From NCBI GenBank assembly GCA_003523945.1, contig DOFS01000413.1, forward strand, positions 29,960-44,747: a stretch of DNA of 14,788 nucleotides. The letters are read 5' to 3'. Origin of the DNA: Nitrospiraceae bacterium (lineage in GTDB: Bacteria > Nitrospirota > Nitrospiria > Nitrospirales > UBA8639). Position 1 is the stretch's first letter, and the number at the start of each line of letters is the position of its first letter. A program made the position numbers and the translations under genes. The notes beneath the pieces were generated by a model. The model had not been told where the DNA came from and did not search any database. It saw only the letters and a list, made by a program, of their open reading frames with translations. Shown one piece after another: positions 8,744 to 14,471 of the stretch.

Positions 8744-8793
8744 CCGGACACTCAAGTACGGTAGAGGGGGCAGTCCGGGAATAATTTTTGAGT
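8744..8793 (+). promoter_or_regulatory. Interleaved inverted repeats between the stress gene and the small membrane gene
   Basis: CCGGAC (8744-8749) pairs with GTCCGG (8773-8778), and the adjoining ACTCAA (8750-8755) pairs with TTGAGT (8788-8793). The arm order is A-B-A'-B', so the pairs are either mutually exclusive hairpins or a pseudoknot. The first hairpin is followed within a few bases by T5, which could end the stress-gene transcript. The segment lies 28 bases before the small ORF at 8821. Confidence 0.35.
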
Positions 8794-8820
8794 GACACAA
8801 CGCATCGTTACAGAGGGCAT

Positions 8821-8913
8821 ATGAACAAAACCTGGTATCTTATTGGTGCCGTCGCGATAGGACTGCTGGTTTTTCTCTATCTGGTCTTCTTGTGTCCAAG
8901 CCCCTGCCAGTGA
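8821..8913 (+). CDS. 30-residue single-pass membrane peptide with a Cys-X3-Cys tail
   Basis: A short ORF, ATG to TGA, that I do not recognise. AGAGGG lies 3-4 bases before the ATG. The peptide has a short polar start (MNKTWY), one hydrophobic segment of about 17 residues (LIGAVAIGLLVFLYLVF) and a tail reading CPSPCQ, in which C25 and C29 flank a Pro-Ser-Pro. Hydrophobicity, clean start and stop, and a ribosome-binding site make a real small membrane protein likely. With one Lys near the N-terminus and no charge at the C-terminus, the orientation is not clear. If the tail is periplasmic the cysteines could form a disulphide or bind metal. No function can be assigned. It may be co-transcribed with the stress gene ending 95 bp upstream. 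Confidence 0.6.
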   Translation: MNKTWYLIGAVAIGLLVFLYLVFLCPSPCQ

Positions 8914-8945
8914 GATCCCCCTTATTCCTGAGTTCGTCTGCTTCT

Positions 8946-8987
8946 CCATCCAACCCAGGCTTGAGGGTTCCCTCAGAGGGTGGATGG
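8946..8987. promoter_or_regulatory. Strong stem-loop downstream of the small membrane gene
   Basis: CCATCCA (8946-8952) and CCC (8954-8956) pair with GGG (8978-8980) and TGGATGG (8981-8987), a 10-bp stem with one bulged A. Inside it TGAGG (8962-8966) pairs with CCTCA (8971-8975) around a GTTC loop. It lies 32 bases after the small gene's stop. No T-tract follows, so it is either a 3'-end-protecting or factor-dependent end structure, or part of a small RNA. Confidence 0.45.
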
Positions 8988-9341
8988 CGAATCGGTTGGT
9001 AATGCCCGTTGTCGGTGCCCGCCATTTCGGAGTCCCACGAACAGACTCAGACACGTATTGCGCCTTTCTGGCTCATCTCTAGGGTTGTCGGTAAATTATC
9101 TTGTGGTGGCATGGGGCGTCCCACGGGCATCTTAAGGGACTAAGCCTAACGGGGTCGCAGCCAGTGGTGAGAGGGGCCTTGCTCTTGAAAATACCTTTTT
9201 TGATGAATGAAACGAAGCATTTGTGTTTCAAACGTCAATCCGGGATCGGTCTGACTCCTCACTTCCATTCACCATGACAACTTTGGAAAAGGATACGTGT
9301 GAGTCTGAAAAGGAATACTGGAGCGCTGGGAGGAGAATTCC
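8988..9341. other. Intergenic stretch without a supported gene
   Basis: About 350 bases between the stem-loop at 8946-8987 and the short reading frame at 9342 hold no reading frame with a good start signal. A weak inverted repeat (TGAAAC/GTTTCA with an 11-base loop) falls near 9209-9231. A separated 8-base pair (ATGCCCGT near 9003, ACGGGCAT near 9123) is probably chance. Confidence 0.4.
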
Positions 9342-9398
9342 ATGTTTCGTGGTACTCAATTGATCACAGGCGACAAGAAACTCATTTATTCGGTATAA
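9342..9398 (+). CDS. Possible 18-residue leader peptide
   Basis: ATG to TAA encodes MFRGTQLITGDKKLIYSV, preceded by a near-perfect GGGAGGAG placed 6 bases before the start. The peptide has no known motif. The TATAAT promoter box for the next gene overlaps its last codons, so it would have to be expressed from a promoter further upstream and not from that box. The ribosome-binding site is the only support; a chance match is quite possible. Confidence 0.2.
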   Translation: MFRGTQLITGDKKLIYSV

Positions 9399-9399
9399 T
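9394..9399 (+). promoter_or_regulatory. Consensus TATAAT -10 box before the Lon-like gene
   Basis: A perfect TATAAT lies 39 bases before the ATG at 9438. No good -35 hexamer sits at 16-18 bases upstream (GACAAG at best), so the promoter may be weak or need an activator. Predicted transcription start is near 9406. Confidence 0.4.
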
Positions 9400-9410
9400 A
9401 ATGGATGAGA

Positions 9411-9429
9411 CTTGGCTCCCTGAGGGAGA
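9411..9429 (+). promoter_or_regulatory. Ribosome-binding site within a small palindrome
   Basis: CTCCC-TGA-GGGAG forms a five-pair hairpin whose 3' arm is part of the purine-rich ribosome-binding site (GAGGGAGAGG) that ends 7 bases before the ATG at 9438. The fold could partly mask the site; this is an inference from pairing alone. Confidence 0.3.
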
Positions 9430-9437
9430 GGATATAA

Positions 9438-10121
9438 ATGAATCGTCTGATTGTGAGTACCAATACACTTAAAGTCCTATGGTTGGCATTGACGTTGACT
9501 TTGATATTTCCCAACTGGGCGGGGTCCAGTCCGCCTGTCAGCCGGATTCCTCATTTAATTATTCCCATTCTGGGGACTTCTCTCAATGAAAAATTTAGAC
9601 CGGTGGGCCGGGTTAGCCAGGTGGTGATTGATGTCTATGAACGTCAGGATCGCAACGGACTGCAAATCCAATTTCACACTGAACCAGGGCAATTTTCCTT
9701 GTTTGCCCGTCAGTCGATTCACTCGGCCATTACCCGTGCGCTTGCCGCCGCTAATCTACCGGCTGATTCCTGGACCGTTCTCCTGAGATTTCCCTATTCC
9801 GGTCAGACGATTTATGGGGAGAGCCTATCGGCCATGGTGGGACTCAGCGTGGTATCCATGATGAAGGGAGATCACCTCATTGCAGGTCGTGCCCTGACCG
9901 GGACCATTACGGAGAGAGGACATATCGGAGCCGTGGGGGGGCTTCAACTTAAGATTTTAGCTGCCTACCATAACCACTTTCAGCGTGTGCTAGTGCCTAG
10001 CGAATACGATGTGCGGGATGGGGATTGGCGTACGCCGTTTCTTATGCATGTCTCTCCTGTTAGCACGATTGATGAAGCCTACTTCGGCCTGACCGGCCAC
10101 CATTTAGTGAATCTTCCTTAA
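9438..10121 (+). CDS. Exported stand-alone Lon-type (S16) serine protease domain protein
   Basis: A 227-residue protein with an N-terminal hydrophobic segment (about residues 13-25) followed by SSPP, consistent with a signal peptide or anchor, so the rest should be periplasmic or outside. From about residue 55 to the end it resembles the Lon proteolytic domain: GESLSAMVGLSVVS around Ser129, ALTGTITERGHIGAVGGL, then LKILAAY with Lys172, VLVPSE and the terminal STIDEAYFGL. Ser129 and Lys172 are 43 residues apart, the same spacing as the Ser679/Lys722 catalytic dyad of E. coli Lon, so the site looks intact. There is no AAA+ ATPase and no PDZ domain, unlike Lon, LonB or YlbL-type proteins. It would therefore act without ATP-driven unfolding, on exposed or unfolded substrates. 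Its neighbours give no hint of target; it has its own promoter. Confidence 0.8.
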   Translation: MNRLIVSTNTLKVLWLALTLTLIFPNWAGSSPPVSRIPHLIIPILGTSLNEKFRPVGRVSQVVIDVYERQDRNGLQIQFHTEPGQFSLFARQSIHSAITRALAAANLPADSWTVLLRFPYSGQTIYGESLSAMVGLSVVSMMKGDHLIAGRALTGTITERGHIGAVGGLQLKILAAYHNHFQRVLVPSEYDVRDGDWRTPFLMHVSPVSTIDEAYFGLTGHHLVNLP

Positions 10122-10153
10122 CAAGCCCTTGCACTTTTCCTCCTGCCTTTGTA

Positions 10154-10193
10154 CCCCAAAAAACACCTACGGTTTTCTACCTTGCATTTGGGG
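10154..10193 (+). terminator. Weak candidate terminator after the Lon-like gene
   Basis: CCCCAAA (10154-10160) pairs with TTTGGGG (10187-10193) across a 26-base loop, about 30 bases after the stop. The loop is long and the following T-run is short (AAAGTTTT), so it is a poor intrinsic terminator; nothing better is seen nearby. Confidence 0.2.
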
Positions 10194-10276
10194 AAAGTTT
10201 TCTGATCACCAAAAGAGCAGTTGATGGGTAAGTCACTGCTTCCGGCCGGATGGGGTCACGGCAGGAAGGTGGAAGG

Positions 10277-10437
10277 TTAAGATGTACCGTACTTTTCCGC
10301 AATAACATCTCCTCCGGCCCGAAGAACCCTTTGCCATAATCGTTCGATGTTTTTGGGGTCCATGTGGTGTCGCATTTTTTTGTGTCGCTGGGGCCGGGGT
10401 CGGGATCTAATAATATTGTTTCAGTTCCGATAGGCAT
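10277..10437 (-). CDS. Small gene read in two frames joined at an A7 run (frameshifted or frameshifting)
   Basis: The first part starts at ATG 10437 and gives 21 plausible residues beginning MPIGTETILLDPDPG and ending SDTKK. Beyond that point the same frame looks like out-of-frame translation. The -1 frame, from ATG 10375 to the TAA at 10277, gives 32 residues that look like real protein (MRHHMDPKNIERLWQRVLRA, then a short hydrophilic end). The frames meet at A-AAA-AAA (10381-10375), exactly in the phase of a canonical -1 slippery heptamer; a -1 slip joins KK directly to the Met and gives a 53-residue product. I do not recognise the protein and see no strong ribosome-binding site. Alternatives are a one-base homopolymer error or deletion (a pseudogene), or two overlapping short genes. 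Confidence 0.45.
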
Positions 10438-10507
10438 CTTGTCTTTGATATGGCGTTTTCCAATCGTGTTGATGGTAGGTGCCGGTAGGTTTTTCTGCTA
10501 TGTGAGC

Positions 10508-10589
10508 GACCAAAATTGCCACTCCTGTTTTTAAGGGTAGTCAGACGAGTGGTGGTCGACACCGGTTTAGAACCGGGATGGCCTCCCGG
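10508..10589. promoter_or_regulatory. Structured segment with overlapping alternative hairpins
   Basis: GACC (10508-10511) and CCACTC (10519-10524) pair with GAGTGG (10547-10552) and GGTC (10554-10557). Next, CCGGTT (10562-10567) pairs with AACCGG (10571-10576), while CCGGGA (10573-10578) pairs with TCCCGG (10584-10589). The last two hairpins share CCGG and exclude each other, the layout of a switch or attenuator. It lies 70-150 bases upstream of the small minus-strand gene and 260-340 bases upstream of the long-form start at 10849. No known riboswitch class is recognised. Confidence 0.35.
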
Positions 10590-10848
10590 AAAGCCTCAAA
10601 AACCGAATGAATATATTTTGAGTTCAGGCATTCTCTCCCCCAGCATTGTTTGACAGATCAAGATTCTCCACCCTACTACATCCCTATTTTTGTTGATTGA
10701 GACGCTTTCTGGCATTGAGCGTTGTTTTGGGGAATTCCGGCAATACCCAAGAGTCTGTCAGCAGAGAACCTCCTAGGCCTTATAAAAAAAGTGGGTACCC
10801 GAATTGAGAATTGAGGAAAAATTACCGTTCGGCTGATTCATCTTCCTG
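10590..10848. other. Gene-free stretch upstream of the HDOD gene
   Basis: No supported reading frame. A perfect TTGACA (10650-10655) followed after 18 bases by TACTAC (10674-10679) is a possible sigma-70 promoter with a weak -10; it would give a leader of about 310 bases to the preferred HDOD start. A short inverted repeat ACGCT/AGCGT lies near 10701-10721. Confidence 0.3.
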
Positions 10849-10998
10849 ATGGAATGCGAATTGGGGAAAAAGACTCCGACGAAGAACAATCCTTTCATGA
10901 TGGTTAACTTCTCCGGCGAACATTCCGAAATAACTTCAAACGGGAGTCTCACGACCGCTGAAAATAATTACGACGAGTTTCCGAGGAGAAGACTGGGT

Positions 10999-11982
10999 AT
11001 GGCTGAACATGATGAGCTTCGAGACCGACTGCGCAATTGCCCCAATTTGCCAAGTTCGCCAGCCGTGGCGAACCGATTGATTCAACTGATGGAGTCCACG
11101 AGTCCGGATGTGGAAGAGATTGTTCAGGTCTTGTCCCGGGATTCCGCCCTCACAGCGAAAATATTGCAATTGGCCAATTCTTCTTTTTTTCCGTATAAAT
11201 GTCAGGTGACCACGTTACCCAAGGCGGCTATTCTTATCGGCTTCAATGGAATCCTGGCCACGGCGTTATCCTTTACGCTCGTCCGACATTTCCGAAATGA
11301 AGGCTCAACGGGTTTAGATTTAGACCTGTTCTGGCGTCGAAGTCTTCTGGTTGCGTCGGCATGTCGTGCCATTGGGGATATCTGTGGGCAAAAAAAACCG
11401 GAAGAATTGTTTTTGGCCGGGCTCATTCAGGATATTGGCATGTTAGCTCTGGATCGCCTGAACCCAGACCTTTATCACTCAGAGGGCCTCAATCAAACGT
11501 TGCATGCTGAGGTCGTTGCCTATGAGCAGGAGAAGTTGGGGGTCACTCATGCTCTGGTTGGAAGCTGGTTGCTCACGGATTGGAATTTCCCATCAAAAAT
11601 TTGTATGGCCGTTCAATTAAGTGATGAGCCTCAACTCTTCCCGGATTCCGACGGACCGGAGAAATTTTACAATTGCGTGGGATTTGCAACGACTTTAGTC
11701 GGATTAATCATCACCAATGCCTCGGATGAGACGTTTTTGGCACAAGTGGATCTTGCCGAAAGTAGCTTGGGAATTGATCCGTTTGCCTTTGCCCAAATCT
11801 TGAGAAAACTGAAGGACATTGTCCAAGAATCCGAAAAGCTTTTTGAGATGAACAGCCACAGTGACGCGAATCTTTTCCAATTGACAGAGCAAGCCAGAAC
11901 CGTATTAAGTCGTCGACATGTCCCTCTTGCCAATCAACTTGATGCACTGTTTCTGCAGAACGCGATTCCCGGCCCTGGTTAG
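10999..11982 (+). CDS. HDOD-domain protein (non-catalytic HD-related signalling domain)
   Basis: A 327-residue protein whose first two-thirds is an HDOD domain: LRNCPNLPSSPAVANRLIQL near the start, then the LSRDSALTAKILQLANSSFF block, LPKAAILIGFNGI and FLAGLIQDIGMLALD. In catalytic HD phosphohydrolases the last motif reads HD; here it is QD, as expected for a domain that has lost metal-dependent hydrolysis. HDOD proteins act in bacterial signalling, often with GGDEF or response-regulator domains, but neither is present; the C-terminal 80 residues are a helical tail with no recognised domain. The start is ATG 10999 because GAGGAG lies 10 bases upstream and homologues characteristically begin just before the CPNLPSSP motif. 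The frame stays open to an ATG at 10849, which has no ribosome-binding site and would add 50 polar residues. It converges on the hydrogenase operon with a 50-bp gap. Confidence 0.87.
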   Translation: MAEHDELRDRLRNCPNLPSSPAVANRLIQLMESTSPDVEEIVQVLSRDSALTAKILQLANSSFFPYKCQVTTLPKAAILIGFNGILATALSFTLVRHFRNEGSTGLDLDLFWRRSLLVASACRAIGDICGQKKPEELFLAGLIQDIGMLALDRLNPDLYHSEGLNQTLHAEVVAYEQEKLGVTHALVGSWLLTDWNFPSKICMAVQLSDEPQLFPDSDGPEKFYNCVGFATTLVGLIITNASDETFLAQVDLAESSLGIDPFAFAQILRKLKDIVQESEKLFEMNSHSDANLFQLTEQARTVLSRRHVPLANQLDALFLQNAIPGPG

Positions 11983-12032
11983 CAAATCCTTTTTCTGAAA
12001 TGAGTGCTTGAAGCCGTTCCTTCCTGATTCTC

Positions 12033-13367
12033 TCACCGTGATTGTGGTGTGGTCGCCGGTAGGTCTTCTCTTGTCAATGTTAAAAAGTGTGTCGCGCAGG
12101 AGATGCAGGGATCATAACTGCGAATCAGTTGCTCGCATTTTATCGCGGTTTCCTGGTCGTTCAGATGAAGAATGTCTGGTAAAAGGTTTCGGAGGTCGTC
12201 CTCCATGCGGCGTTGATTTTGGGAGGTTGGTGGGACGATTTTGGCGATGCGAATGGTGCCATCCGCATTAACCTCATAGCGATGATAGAGCAGGCCTCTG
12301 GGGGCTTCGGTGGCGGCCATACCCGTTCCGGCACGAAGCGTCACCGGAAGGGCTGGGGTCCCTGGCGGCTCATACCGGTCAATGAGGCGAAGGGCTTCAT
12401 CAAAAGCATAGAGCACTTCCACGGCTCGTGCCACGATACCCATGGACGCGCGGGTGAAGGGGAGACTTAATCCTGTGCTCTGTAACACGTCCTTGACCAA
12501 CACCGGGAGCTGGTCCTGGTTGAGAGCGAGACGGGCTAATGGTCCTGTGAGGTAGGATTTTCCATTCAACGTGCAGTGAAGGGCATTGGAGTAGGGCACC
12601 TGTTCTTCATGGAAATGGTGTTCAAACTCTGATGCGGCTATGTGGTGTCCTCGATTAGTGACCACGTCGCCTTCATTCATAGGATATTCAGACGGCCCAC
12701 GAAGCGCGAGGAAGGTATACCCCTGTTCGGGGTCTTGAAACTCAAATCCGCTCACCCACCGCAGCGTGTCCCCAGCGGCATCTCTGGCCCAAAGGAATTC
12801 GTCTTTCAGCGCATGCAGCGCACTCCTGGTCGGCACTTGAGAGAATCCGCCAATCTTCACCGAAACCGGATGCACCGATCGTCCCCCTAACAGCGTTAAC
12901 AGATCATTGCCCGCCTTCTTCATTCGAAGCCCTCGCTTCACAAGGTCTGGATGGGAACGAGCCATCTCAAGCCCACTGTCGAATCCTAAGAAATCCGGAC
13001 TCTGGAGCATATAGATGTGCAGGACATGACTTTCAATCCATTCCCCGCAATAGAGGAGTCGACGTAAATCGCGAAGGCTTTGTGGCATCTCCAGTCCGAA
13101 AATGTGTTCCAAAGCATGGACCGCACTCATTTGATAGGCCACCGGACAGATGCCGCAAATACGGGCCACAATATCGGGCACTTCGTTCACGTGGCGTCCC
13201 TGAAGGAAAGCTTCAAAAAATCGTGGTGGTTCAAAAATCCGAAGCTGAACATCCTGGACCTGGCCGTCCTGGACCGAAATATGAAGAGCGCCTTCTCCCT
13301 CCACCCTGGCCATCATGTCGATTTTAATGGTTCTGGATTTATCAGGGGCTGCTTGTGGATCGTTCAT
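12033..13367 (-). CDS. hyhL: [NiFe] hydrogenase large (alpha) subunit, group 3b type
   Basis: The catalytic subunit of a cytoplasmic NAD(P)-linked [NiFe] hydrogenase, 444 residues. Both nickel-binding motifs are intact: RICGICPVAYQMSA with C71 and C74, and DPCISCATH with C421, C424 and H427. A 17-residue tail follows that His and would be removed by a maturation endopeptidase after Fe and Ni insertion. The VARICGICPVAYQMSAVHALE wording and the gamma-delta-alpha gene order fit group 3b (sulfhydrogenase/HyhBGSL) better than HoxH. I chose ATG 13367 because AGGGAGG precedes it by 3 bases; an in-frame TTG at 13388 has no such site. The gene is separated from the small subunit by 176 bp that contain a repeat element. 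No maturation protease or hyp gene follows before the convergent HDOD gene. Confidence 0.95.
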   Translation of the reverse strand: MNDPQAAPDKSRTIKIDMMARVEGEGALHISVQDGQVQDVQLRIFEPPRFFEAFLQGRHVNEVPDIVARICGICPVAYQMSAVHALEHIFGLEMPQSLRDLRRLLYCGEWIESHVLHIYMLQSPDFLGFDSGLEMARSHPDLVKRGLRMKKAGNDLLTLLGGRSVHPVSVKIGGFSQVPTRSALHALKDEFLWARDAAGDTLRWVSGFEFQDPEQGYTFLALRGPSEYPMNEGDVVTNRGHHIAASEFEHHFHEEQVPYSNALHCTLNGKSYLTGPLARLALNQDQLPVLVKDVLQSTGLSLPFTRASMGIVARAVEVLYAFDEALRLIDRYEPPGTPALPVTLRAGTGMAATEAPRGLLYHRYEVNADGTIRIAKIVPPTSQNQRRMEDDLRNLLPDILHLNDQETAIKCEQLIRSYDPCISCATHFLTLTREDLPATTPQSR

Positions 13368-13424
13368 TTGCCTCCCTGCGATTTTCAATTAGGAACACAT
13401 TAAGGAACCTTTTATTCCATGGAG

Positions 13425-13540
13425 ATGTTCAAAAAGGTTCATCCAGCAAGGCCGCACGCAGCGAGGATGACGAGGCGTACGGCCTAGTATAAGAGAGTCC
13501 TGCGAGCCCAGAGAAGGCTGTGGGTGGCCTTTTTCAACAT
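13425..13540. repeat. 116-bp interspersed repeat-like element with inverted ends, inside the hydrogenase operon
   Basis: The element begins ATGTTCAAAAAGG (13425-13437) and ends CCTTTTTCAACAT (13528-13540); the ends are inverted repeats with one mismatch. At its centre AGGCCG-C-ACGC (13449-13459) pairs with GCGT-A-CGGCCT (13475-13485), giving a 10-pair stem with one mismatch and a 15-base loop. It ends 3 bases short of the small-subunit stop codon at 13544-13546. The architecture is that of a REP or MITE-like palindromic unit without coding capacity. From memory, similar elements with the same ends occur in many copies in Nitrospira genomes; I cannot verify that here. Confidence 0.6.
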
Positions 13541-13543
13541 TCC

Positions 13544-14389
13544 CTATCTGGAGTCCCAGGCATCACTTTCTTTCTGGAACGGCTGAACCGATCCGTTGAT
13601 TCCCCGAAAACGGCGAACCATTTCCAGGGGAATGAGTTGCAGATGCTCATGAAATTGTTTGGCCAGAGATCCGGTATTTGGGGGCACTCCGGGAATCACG
13701 GAATCCTGTTCGGCGGGGCCAAAGCATCCATAACACTCCCGGCCCATTGCGGGGCAAATGGCCCCGCACCCGGTACGCGTCACCGGCCCAAGACAGGGCA
13801 GTCCCTTCGCGACCAGGACGCAAACATGTCCCTGGCGTTTACAGTCCAGGCATACACTGTGTGCGGGAATGCTGGGCGTCACGCCTCTCAGCAAATCGGT
13901 GAGAACTCGAAGGAGTTGTTGCTTATCAATCGGGCATCCCCACAATTCATAGTCAACCTTGACGTGTTCGGAAATAGGAGTCGATGTGCTGAGGCTGTGG
14001 ATGTATTCGGGACTGGGATACACCGTTCGCTTGAAGGCTTCCACATCGCCCCAGTTTCGAAGGGCCTGAATACCCCCTGAGGTGGCACAGGCGCCGATGG
14101 TGATCAAGGTTGTTGTCTGTTGCCGGAGATCGAGAACTCGAGAAAGATCTTCAGGACAGGTAATGGAGCCTTCCACGAATGTAATATCATAGGGGCCCGG
14201 CTGCATATTGCTGGAGGCTTCGGGAAAATAGGCGATGTCGAGGGCCTCTCCCAAAGCCAACAAATCGTCCTCCATATTCAGAATGCTTAACTGGCACCCG
14301 TCACAAGAGGCAAACTTCACCACCGCAATCCGTGGGCGAGGCCTGGTTGAAGGATTCTGAGTTGGGGTAGTTGATCCATCCATGGTCAT
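13544..14389 (-). CDS. hyhS: [NiFe] hydrogenase small (delta) subunit, group 3b type
   Basis: A 281-residue electron-transfer subunit that pairs with the large subunit and carries three Fe-S clusters in its single chain. The proximal cluster cysteines are CDGCQ (near residues 29-32), GACATSGG and WGCPID. The C-terminal half adds CLDCKRQGHVC and CLGPVTRTGCGAICPAMGRE, then CYGCFG, enough cysteines for the medial and distal clusters. There is no twin-arginine signal peptide, in agreement with a cytoplasmic enzyme. The roughly 19 residues before RIAVVKFASC are polar and probably disordered. The ATG at 14389 has GTGAGG about 11 bases upstream; a second ATG two codons later is possible. It lies 82 bp after the gamma subunit gene and 176 bp before the large subunit gene, both unusually wide for a hydrogenase operon. 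Confidence 0.94.
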   Translation of the reverse strand: MTMDGSTTPTQNPSTRPRPRIAVVKFASCDGCQLSILNMEDDLLALGEALDIAYFPEASSNMQPGPYDITFVEGSITCPEDLSRVLDLRQQTTTLITIGACATSGGIQALRNWGDVEAFKRTVYPSPEYIHSLSTSTPISEHVKVDYELWGCPIDKQQLLRVLTDLLRGVTPSIPAHSVCLDCKRQGHVCVLVAKGLPCLGPVTRTGCGAICPAMGRECYGCFGPAEQDSVIPGVPPNTGSLAKQFHEHLQLIPLEMVRRFRGINGSVQPFQKESDAWDSR

Positions 14390-14410
14390 TGCGGGCTATT
14401 CCTCACTCAC

Positions 14411-14450
14411 AATTCCCCATTTGAAAAAAGTGGACAGGGGAATTTTTTCA
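14411..14450. promoter_or_regulatory. Two overlapping inverted repeats between the gamma and small-subunit genes
   Basis: AATTCCCC (14411-14418) pairs perfectly with GGGGAATT (14437-14444), and TGAAAAAA (14422-14429) pairs perfectly with TTTTTTCA (14443-14450). The two stems interleave, so they are mutually exclusive hairpins or a pseudoknot. They sit in the 82-bp gap inside the hydrogenase operon and could protect or terminate part of the message, or be a protein-binding palindrome. Confidence 0.45.
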
Positions 14451-14471
14451 GATCATTCCTTAAGGTTCTGT

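Noticed and set aside
8752..9054. Minus-strand 100-codon frame opposite the small membrane gene
   Set aside because: No ribosome-binding site, composition unlike a protein, and it covers the RNA-like inverted repeats and the better-supported 30-residue ORF.
9003..9127. Separated 8-base inverted pair ATGCCCGT / ACGGGCAT
   Set aside because: Over 100 bases apart with no supporting pairs around it; likely chance.
9273..9362. 29-codon plus-strand frame before the Lon-like gene
   Set aside because: No ribosome-binding site before its ATG; it overlaps the better-initiated 18-codon leader in another frame.
10154..10193. Efficient intrinsic terminator after the Lon-like gene
   Set aside because: The pairing has a 26-base loop and only a short T-run, so it is listed only as a weak candidate.
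10177..10372. Continuation of the small minus-strand gene in its first frame after the A7 run
   Set aside because: The residues there lose protein-like character while the -1 frame gains it, so this tail is judged out of frame.
13368..13388. TTG at 13388 as start of the hydrogenase large subunit
   Set aside because: No ribosome-binding site upstream, while AGGGAGG lies inside this extension just before ATG 13367.
13520..14080. 186-codon plus-strand frame opposite the hydrogenase small subunit
   Set aside because: Shadow of the small subunit, whose Fe-S cysteine motifs are all in the minus-strand frame.
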